Of a DNA stretch of 64,000 nt, positions 56,286-64,000 are shown one piece after another. A program made the position numbers and the translations under genes. The stretch spans positions 54,954,234 to 55,018,233 of the forward strand of contig OY743174.1 in NCBI GenBank assembly GCA_963555705.1, in the 5' to 3' direction. Within the stretch, counting starts at the first letter, position 1; each line of letters opens with the position of its first letter. A model generated the notes under the pieces. That model ran no database searches. It was not told where the DNA came from and saw only the letters and a program-made list of their open reading frames with translations. The DNA is from Ligustrum vulgare. Taxonomy: Eukaryota; Streptophyta; Magnoliopsida; Lamiales; Oleaceae.

Positions 56286-56612
56286 GCTTAGTCTTTGTTT
56301 GATAACACTGTTTTGTTTATAAATTGGTTTATTAATAATTTTGAGGTAAAAATATTGAAAATTGGAGAGAAAAATGTGTATGATTAAAAAGTAGTTTGAG
56401 AAATTACGTAATTTATAAACTGATTTTTTTGATTACCAAATGGAGGCTAATCACAAATTTAGTCTCTGTTTTGTAACACTGTAATGATTTATAAATTTGT
56501 TTATTTATGATTTTAAAATAAAATGTGTATTTGAAAATTAAAAAAAGAAAACGTGTTTATAAAAAATAATTTTAAAAATTGTTTGATGCATAAATTCGTT
56601 TATAAACCATCT
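56286..56612 (+). mobile_element. Two adjacent MITE family M1 copies upstream of the importin gene
   Basis: Copy A (56286-56452): TAGTCTTTGTTTGATAACAC, ATTGGAGAGAAAAATGTGTA, TTTGAGAAATTACGTAATTT, AAATGGAGGCTAAT. Copy B (56459-56612): TAGTCTCTGTTTTGTAACAC, AAATTAAAAAAAGAAAACGT, ATTCGTTTATAAACCAT. They lie head to tail and end about 220 bp before the start codon. Confidence 0.65.
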
Positions 56613-56837
56613 AGTCTAGGAAACAGTGAAAACGCACGTCGATAAGTTTCCTGGCGTCGTTGAACCGTCTCCCGAATGAAATACCGGTCCCCACCACACT
56701 CAGGAAAAACACCTGCCGTCTCTCCCTTCCTCTGTATATAAGGTAAAACCCTTGTTCTCTCCCCTGTAGGGCTTCGCTTTTTTCGCCGTAGCCTCCATTC
56801 ACCACTCTCCTCTCCCTGACACACTGGCAAGAGTGCG
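56613..56837 (+). promoter_or_regulatory. Importin-4 promoter and 5'UTR
   Basis: A TATA box TGTATATAAGG lies at about 56734-56744, with CCCTTCCTC just upstream and a C/T-rich leader downstream. Transcription probably starts around 56765-56775, giving a 5'UTR of about 65 nt. Confidence 0.55.
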
Positions 56838-59800
56838 ATGGCGCAGTCTCTAGAGTTGCTACTGATTCAATTCTTGATGCCCGACAATGACGCGCGGCGG
56901 CAGGCGGAAGACCAGATAAAGCGGCTGGCCAAGGATCCGCAGGTGGTACCGGCGCTAATACACCACCTCCGCACTGCCAAGACCCCCAATGTGCGGCAGC
57001 TAGCCGCCGTGCTCCTACGCAAGAAGATCACTGGACACTGGGGTAAACTCTCTCCCCAACTTCGACAGCTTGTCAAGCAGTCCCTCATCGATAGCATTAC
57101 CATGGAACACAGGTTCGGATAAAATTTATTGTTGATTTTTTTTTTTTGTGAATAACCATTGAGCATGAGTTACATGGGAATTTCTTTACATTTGATTAGT
57201 TTTTGGGTGAATCTATGCACGCTGCTGAACCGCGGTAAGTTATAGTTGAATACCACAGTCTGGATTGATTTTCTTTTTCATGACGTTTAATTCGAAGGAC
57301 CAAATATATGCGTCTAGAGATAGCTTACGTTTTTTTATTTATCGAGTTTCCTTGTGTTTCTTCAAATAAATCAGTATTCAATCTATATAAATGAATACGA
57401 TATCTCCACGATTTTTTTTCCTCATTAGTAAATATAAATTCCTGCTGAATCATGCCGTATATATCGCTAGCGCACTTATCTTTGTAAAAAACTCTGAAAG
57501 AGGTCATTGTTTTTGGGTACCGAACATGCTATATTGTTAGACATTATTTTTCTTTTACTGGTTGATTTTTTTCGTCCTTCCAGTCCACCGGTGAGACGAG
57601 CTAGTGCAAATGTGGTGAGTATAATTGCAAAGTATGCTGTTCCGGCTGGAGAATGGCCTGATTTATTGCCATTTCTTTTTCAATGTAGTCAAAGTCCTCA
57701 AGAAGATCACAGAGAAGTATGTTTTTTACCTTCTGATGCTTTTTCAGAATCCTTTTTAAAATTCTCTTAGTACTAGCTTTTTCTGTTTCTGTTGCACTTT
57801 CAAATCAAAAGGGTTTTACAATTAACTGATTTAGTGACTCAGTCTAATGTCACCTCTCCTACCAAACGCACAAGTTTTGGAAAGACTTGTGAAATGTGCG
57901 AGCTTCCTCATGCATCAAGCAATATATATATTTGTACAAACCGAGATGTGAAAGCTAGCAACAACACCCTTAGCTGTATGTACATACTAGTGAAACTATT
58001 TACCTTCTAAACTTCCAGCATGAACACATATCTCCATTTTCATGCAGCAAATTTCCATCTTTTCTTTAAGTGTTTTTACAAAAAATTGTTTCTTTTCTTA
58101 CTATCAAAGTTGACAAAATTTCTAATCTCCTTGATACTCTTAACTAGTATCAGTCGAATCTCTTTGTTTATCTTTCCTGGAAACTACCACAACTCCTCAA
58201 ATCTTTCGCAGTTTCTCCCCATGGGCAGGTATCAACCATCACTTGCCCATCTTTATTTTCCCAGCACAGTGGATGATCAATTTGCTTGAAATTTGAAACT
58301 TGCATCCAACGTACTGAAAAAATATGAATACATCTGTGTTATTCCCCTATTTCGGTCACTTTTTGGAAGATTTTGTTGAGCACATAAATTATGCAGTTTG
58401 GACTAAGTGAAATGGAGGATATATTTTGCTACTAAATTTATGAATTTCATGTGAGAAGCATGCCATGAAAGCTACCAGTAAAAGATGAGGGGCTACGTTT
58501 TTCATGATCAACTGTCAGTTAAAAGGAGAAGTCAATTTTGATTCTAACGTCCTTTTGATGGCTGATGATCGTCATGAGCTATGTAAAATCATACATGGCT
58601 AGTGCTATTTACCATTGTGGATAAAAGCGCGGTTAAATTTTTCGATACAAAGAATATCCAGAAATTGCTGTATATGTATCCCCTCTGCCAAGGAGAAGTG
58701 CTGTCAACAGAGAAACATCAAATCCTATATGGCAGAAATCTAGAATTATTATTATTATTATTTTGTCATTTTTCTTTTTAATTTTAAGTACCTACTATCA
58801 CAGGCTAAAACATGGTAGCTTATTCTTTCTGATACAGGTGGCATTGATACTTTTCAGCTCCTTGACTGAAACGATAGGGAATTCATTCCAACCTTTTTTT
58901 ACCGATCTACAATCTCTCCTACTCAAGTGCCTTCAAGATGAGACTAGTAATCGTGTTAGGGTTGCTGCTCTCAAGTAATATTTGTTTCAAAAAAAGTTTG
59001 TCTGACTTCTATTAAGATAATGAGCAAGATGCTTATATATTTTACATATCATCTCATCAGGGCAGTTGGTTCTTTTCTCGAGTTCACTCATGATGAAGTA
59101 GAAGTGGTGAGTTATTTTGTTCAATCTGGCTCTGTTTTTCTCCTTTTGAATTCCTATTTTCAACTATGTCTACATGCTTATCATATATTAATACATCATA
59201 AATATTTTCTACACCTAAAAAAAAGATATATTAGATTGTAGGACATCATCACTACATTTTCTGCTAATGCTTAACTTCATATATCCTTCGATCCTTACTT
59301 TACGATACCCTTTGTGCACCAAACTCTAATAGATGATGTCAGTTAGTAGTAATATCTATAGGAGAGACCTGTGGGAATTAGAGTTTCCAAACCTTGGTCA
59401 TTATGCATATCATTTTAGATTCAATTAATTTTACTCATTTAAGCGAGACTATTGAGATGGATGCTTGACTATACTGCAATGAATAAAATAGAAATTGTGA
59501 TACATGACAACAAGTGGAGGTGATGGGGATTGCGGATGATGTAGATGGTTGAGGCATGCCTTTGTTTTGGCCTAGAGAAGCTATTGTAGTCTCATCCATA
59601 AGAGCAATGTGATCGCGGTAGAACATGTTAAAAGGTGGATTGTTAAACTAATATTAACATGGTCTGACAGATGCAAAACATTCATTCACTACAATTCTAT
59701 TACAAGTATGCTTGATCTAATGAATAGGTGAAAAGGGATCTTTAACTTGATTTTTTTGGGAATAAGACTTGACTTGTTATCTGCTGTTGAGTTCTTTCTC

Positions 59801-62207
59801 AAATTCAATTACCTTGTAATTATAGAAGTCTCGTGAGACTCTAGATTCCTATGGGGTTTAGCAATATTATCTTGTCACAATATGATCTCTCTGTTTCCAC
59901 AAGAAGGAGAAGCTCGAAGCTGTTGGCTACATCATAATGTTTATTGTGGAAATGTGAACCATGCTTTTGACATCTTCATCATTTTTATGAGGGCATAGTT
60001 TTGATCCAAACATATAAATGTAACCCCATATGAAATGAAAATGGATAATATAGATCAAACTGTGTTGATAAGCTGGTTCTTTTAGTAACTATTTTAGTAG
60101 TATAATGCTCTAATATAGCCTAATCATTTGTTTTTGGGCATTCTCGAGGCTAATAAAATACTCTAATCTTGAAGATCAAGTTTCGTGAGTTCATTCCCAG
60201 CATTTTGAATGTATCGAGACAATGCATTGCTTCTGGCGACGAGGATGTTGCTGTGATTGCATTTGAAATATTTGATGAGCTGATTGAGTCTCCTGCTCCT
60301 CTTCTTGGAGAATCTGTCAAAGCCATAGTTCAATTTTCTCTTGAAATTTGTTCAAATCCAAATTTGGAAGCTAATACACGCCATCAGGTCAGAAGAGTCA
60401 ACTAAGATCCTGTCTACTCACTTAGCATTGAACTCGTAGCTATGTTGTCTTTTTGTTATTGTAGCAGTTAATTAATATACTGTTTTTCTCGTTTTGTTTC
60501 TTATGTCAGGCTATTCAAATAATATCATGGCTTGCGAAGTATAAATCCATTTCGCTAAAAAAGTACAAGCTTGTAGCACCAATCCTGCAAAAAATGTGTC
60601 CATTGCTTGCAGAATCAACTAATAGGGATGAAGATGATGATCTTGCCCCAGATCGAGCTGCTGCAGAAGTCATTGATACCATGGCTCTAAATCTGTCAAA
60701 GCTAGTGTTCCCACCTGTTTTTGAGTTTGCTTCTCTAAGCAGTCAGAGTGCCAATCCAAAATTTAGGGAAGCTGCAGTTACATCTCTAGGTGTTATTTCA
60801 GAGGGCTGTCTCGAGTTGATGAAAAACAATCTGGAACCTATTCTTCATATCGTCTTGGCGGGCCTTAGAGATCCTGAACAAATGGTACGAGGCGCTGCAT
60901 CCTTTGCACTGGGTCAATTTGCTGAGCATCTGCAACCTGAGATAGTATCTCATTATGAAAGTGTTCTTCCTAGCATCTTGAATGCCTTAGAGGACGTGTC
61001 TGATGAAGTTAAGGTACTGACATGATAAATCTAGTAATTATACCGTACCACTCTCTCTCTCTCTTTACTTTCTAATTTTTTGCTTATCCTTTGGCAGGAG
61101 AAGTCCTATTATGCATTGGCAGCATTTTGTGAGAACATGGGTGAGGAAATTCTTCCTTTTCTGGACCCTTTGATGGGAAAATTAGTTGGTGCCCTCCAAA
61201 GTAGCACCCGTAATTTGCAGGAGACGTGCATGGTAAGAGTTAATTTTATTTGCATTGAAGTTTAATGCTCTAACTTCTAAGTTTCACCGATCTTTTCTTG
61301 ATGTAATTGCAGTCTGCAATTGGTTCAGTTGCATCTGCTGCAGAACAAGCTTTTGTTCCATATGCTGAAAAGGTTCTTGAGTTGATGCAAATCTTCATGG
61401 TTCTTACAAATGATGAGGACCTCCGGTCACGAACGAGGGCTACTGAATTGGTTGGAATAGTAGCAATGTCTGTTGGGAGGGCAAGGATGGAGCCGATCTT
61501 GCCTCCCTTCATTGAAGCTGCAATATCTGTATTAACTGTTGCCTTTGATATTGAAGAAGTTATTAGTTTTTTGTACATTTCATTGAGAGGTTTTATATTT
61601 CAGGGTTTCGGGTTGGAATTCAGTGAGCTTCGGGAATACACTCATGGATTCTTCAGCAATATTGCAGAACTTTTAGACGATGGCTTTACTCAGGCATATT
61701 TTATTTCACGACATCTTACCCTTTTCTGCCCATGTTATTTTACATCTAAAATAATGCATTACATTTTGGAACAGTATCTCCCGCATGTAGTTCCTCTGGC
61801 ATTTTCCTCCTGCAATCTGGATGACGGCTCTGCTGTGGATATTGATGATTCTAATGAGGATGAGAATGTCAATGCATTTGGTGGAGTCTCATCTGATGAT
61901 GAAGCACATGATGAACCAAGGGTTCGCAATATAAGTGTAAGAACAGGGGTTTTGGATGAGAAAGCAGCAGCTACACAAGCTCTTGGATTATTTGCTCTCC
62001 ACACAAAGAGTTCCTATGCACCGTATCCTTTGTGCTTTCTTCTGTTTATATTTATTTTATTTATATCCTGTGGTAAACGGGAAACACTCATTTTTGGATG
62101 CCTTAATATATAATTAAGGTACTTAGAGGAGACCTTTAAGATTTTGGTTAGACATTCAACATATTTCCATGAGGATGTTCGTCTTCAGGCAATTATTTCT
62201 CTTAAAT
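56838..62207 (+). CDS. IMB4: Importin-4 (importin-beta family), exons 1-11, partial
   Basis: Exons: 56838-57112, 57584-57716, 58838-58974, 59061-59106, 60175-60387, 60510-61013, 61098-61232, 61313-61528, 61604-61693, 61775-62022, 62119-62207. They sum to 2086 bases in one frame (695 residues plus one base); the gene continues past the window. It matches Arabidopsis At4g27640 (IMB4) in order. MAQSLELLLIQFLMPDNDAR and the importin-beta N-terminal domain (QLAAVLLRKKITGHW) come first. HEAT/ARM repeats follow (AIGSVASAAEQAFVPYAEKV, GAASFALGQFAEHLQPEI, SYYALAAFCENMGEEI), then the acidic loop DDGSAVDIDDSNEDENVN and SVRTGVLDEKAAATQALGLF. Importin-4 carries histones and other cargo into the nucleus with RanGTP. 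All introns are GT-AG except 61694-61774, which appears to be GC-AG. Confidence 0.93.
57300..57507 (-). other. Unassigned ORF inside importin intron 1
   Basis: A 60-codon minus-strand frame containing DIYGMIQQEFIFTNEEKK and WRYRIHLYRLNTDLFEETQG looks protein-like and has an organellar flavour. I cannot name it. It is antisense and lies in an intron; it may be an organelle-derived insertion or chance. Confidence 0.25.
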
Positions 62208-64000
62208 GTGAGTTTCAGCTTGATGCTTGCTACGTACTTATTCTTGTCATCGTGCTAATGAATATCCTTTCTGTTAATTTTCACATTTATCATGCTTGTT
62301 GCTTTTGTCTGAAGATACCAGTAATAAAAACGGTGAAGTTTTGTAGAAGAATTCAAGAATATCGAACTTTAGAAATTCCTGTTTTGGAAGCCCCAGCATA
62401 TTTTACACGCTCTTTCTGAAAAAAGAAAAGATACAACAGATCACATCATTTCTATCATTAAACAGAACCCAACACTTACCCTTCCCATGACCAAAATACG
62501 ACTTGGGAAGAAAGAAATGATCTTCTGAGTTCTCGCTTTCTTTTGACGGTTGTCTTTAATAAAGGTTTGGGAGTAGGGTGACACTAGCTTCTATTTGCTA
62601 TGTCAGTGACAGAATGTTGTTATCTTGAAATGGATAATTATTGTACCATGTTGCATTTGAAGTCTTGACTGCTGTTCCCCAAAATGAAGTGGCTTGAATG
62701 GTATGATCTCTCCATCGCCCTAGAATCGTGGTACTTGGTTTGTAATCGAATTGTTTGGGATTCAGAAGTAAAGAAATCATTTTATCTATTAATAGATAAT
62801 TGTGCTCAAATTGGCGTATTACCAAATCATGATCGGGATAGCGGACCAAAAGCTATGGAACTTGGGTGTGGGTCTTTGGAATTGCTTTTACCCCAGACCA
62901 TCCGCTTATTTCATTTTTTTTTGTTTTACACCCCATAAATCTTCCTCAGCCAGACTTGTGCAAACCAAAGGGAATGATGACCTTGGATTGTACCAAATTT
63001 GAAACCAAGTGGATTTATTTTTTGCCCCATACTCCCCCAATACTATGCTTTCCCGACCCCCCCCCCCCCCCCTTACGACATGTTAATAAAGAAGACAGTA
63101 TGACCACAGCTTGATGTTGATAAATACATGTGTAATAACTTTCAACTCGCTTTATAGCTTTCTCTTTTTCATGTTGTTATTCTATGAACTCGATTCTCTA
63201 TAATCGAGAGGTCAGGCTAAGTGCGGTGGTTTTGGACTAGAATTGTGGTTTTCTAAAAGGAAAATTTAGGTGGCGTTCTGTTTGTATTTTATTTTGTATT
63301 TTCATTTTCGAAAATGTTTTGTGTTTCCTGTTTTTATTTTTATTTTCAAATTTATAGAAAACGCGTTTGGTTTTGTCATTTCTGAAAACTGTTTTTGAAA
63401 ATGAAAACTTGAAAAACACGCTCTGTTTAAAATTTTGCAGAATATTACTTAAACTATTTTTAATCAATTTGCTTGTAAAATACTACTGGTTCAAACTTAA
63501 ATTTCCTTTCACAATACACTGAAAACATGGTTACATGCAACACACTAATGTGAGCATTAAGAGTCTATATTAACACAGCTTGGTCAGGTTCGGGATTTGA
63601 TGAAGCTTTAGTTTTATTAAAATTCAAAAAATGCAAGTTCTTTTGAAACCACCAGAGTCCATTTATCAAGGCATTTTTTGAAATATAACAAGAATTCACT
63701 TAATTTTTTTTTGTAATGTTGATATTGAATTTAATAAAATTTTATTTAAGCTTAGTTCCAAGTTAGGATAATTCTCCAAAAAAAAAAAAAAAATCTTTAT
63801 TTAGGCTTAGTTTCAAGCTAGGATAATTCTTAAAAAAAAAAAAAAAATCCCAATACACGTTTTCCGCATTTTGAACTTTTTTATTGAAATACACACAAAA
63901 CTCCCAAAACGAGGTTTTGAGCGTTTTGTGTACAATTTTTTTTTTTTTTTTTTTTTTCCAAAATGCGTTTTCGAAAATGGTAAAGAGAACGCGTTTTTAG
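62208..64000 (+). other. Importin-4 intron 11 (unfinished) with repeats
   Basis: Exon 11 ends in a GTGAG donor at 62208, and no exon encoding the next expected segment is seen before the window ends, so this intron exceeds 1.79 kb. It contains a C14 run (about 63059-63072) and TTTTCGAAAATG/GAAAACGCGTTTGG-type fold-back text at 63270-63420. It also has a tandem pair of about 70 bp (TTTAAGCTTAGTTCCAAG / TTTAGGCTTAGTTTCAAG) at 63740-63850. ORFs here are not supported. Confidence 0.6.

Noticed and set aside
61759..62004. Minus-strand ORF over importin exon 10
   Set aside because: Shadow of a well-supported exon.
62684..63114. Overlapping plus-strand ORFs at the right end
   Set aside because: Lie in the unfinished importin intron, differ in frame and composition, with no continuity to flanking exons.

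Overview
The window is nuclear DNA from a flowering plant, most likely a eudicot. It is AT-rich, its genes are split by many GT-AG introns, and it is dominated by plant transposable elements. It holds a plastid matK fragment, an endogenous pararetrovirus relic and a nuclear intron-containing tRNA-Met gene. I cannot name the species.

Three ordinary protein genes are visible. At the left edge, on the minus strand, is the 5' part of a phosphatidylinositol-4-phosphate 5-kinase gene (MORN repeats; 1-1002 plus a probable leader exon near 2413-2615). In the middle, on the plus strand, is a complete ten-exon pentatricopeptide-repeat gene (29943-37936). Its exons sum to 1986 bases, 661 codons plus stop, and its order and motifs match Arabidopsis At1g10910 (EMB3103). 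At the right edge, on the plus strand, is an importin-4-like importin-beta gene (56838 onward). Eleven exons are present, covering about 695 residues before the gene leaves the window. An intron-containing tRNA-Met(CAU) gene lies at 39090-39174 on the minus strand.

Almost everything else is mobile DNA. 4.6-11.9 kb: MITEs, a TIR element containing a nested hAT element, a Helitron with internal repeats, and a 213-bp tandem duplication. 11.9-15.6 kb: a long fold-back Mutator-like element with a second member of the same family nested inside it; both have 9-10 bp target duplications. 16.3-18.4 kb and 21.2-22.9 kb: remains of two Ty3/gypsy elements. 18.8 kb: a broken glycine-rich RNA-binding protein copy. 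19.3-24.6 kb: three hAT elements, one with BED-finger transposase remains. 26.9-29.7 kb: a second Helitron ending about 210 bp upstream of the PPR start codon. 47.1-51.06 kb: a decayed Ty1/copia element fused to a caulimovirid relic at 51.06-55.13 kb.

The most unusual object is a complete LTR retrotransposon at 39263-45347, with LTRs of 213 and 237 bp and a 5-bp AAGTA target duplication. It has no recognisable gag-pol. Instead it carries, antisense to its own LTRs, an intronless full-length LONELY GUY (LOG) cytokinin-activating-enzyme reading frame (40954-41607) and an uninterrupted 190-codon frame of unknown family (41869-42441). Several families of short tandem repeats surround them. The element sits 88 bp upstream of the tRNA-Met gene.

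All assignments come from reading the sequence and from remembered family features; no database search was run.
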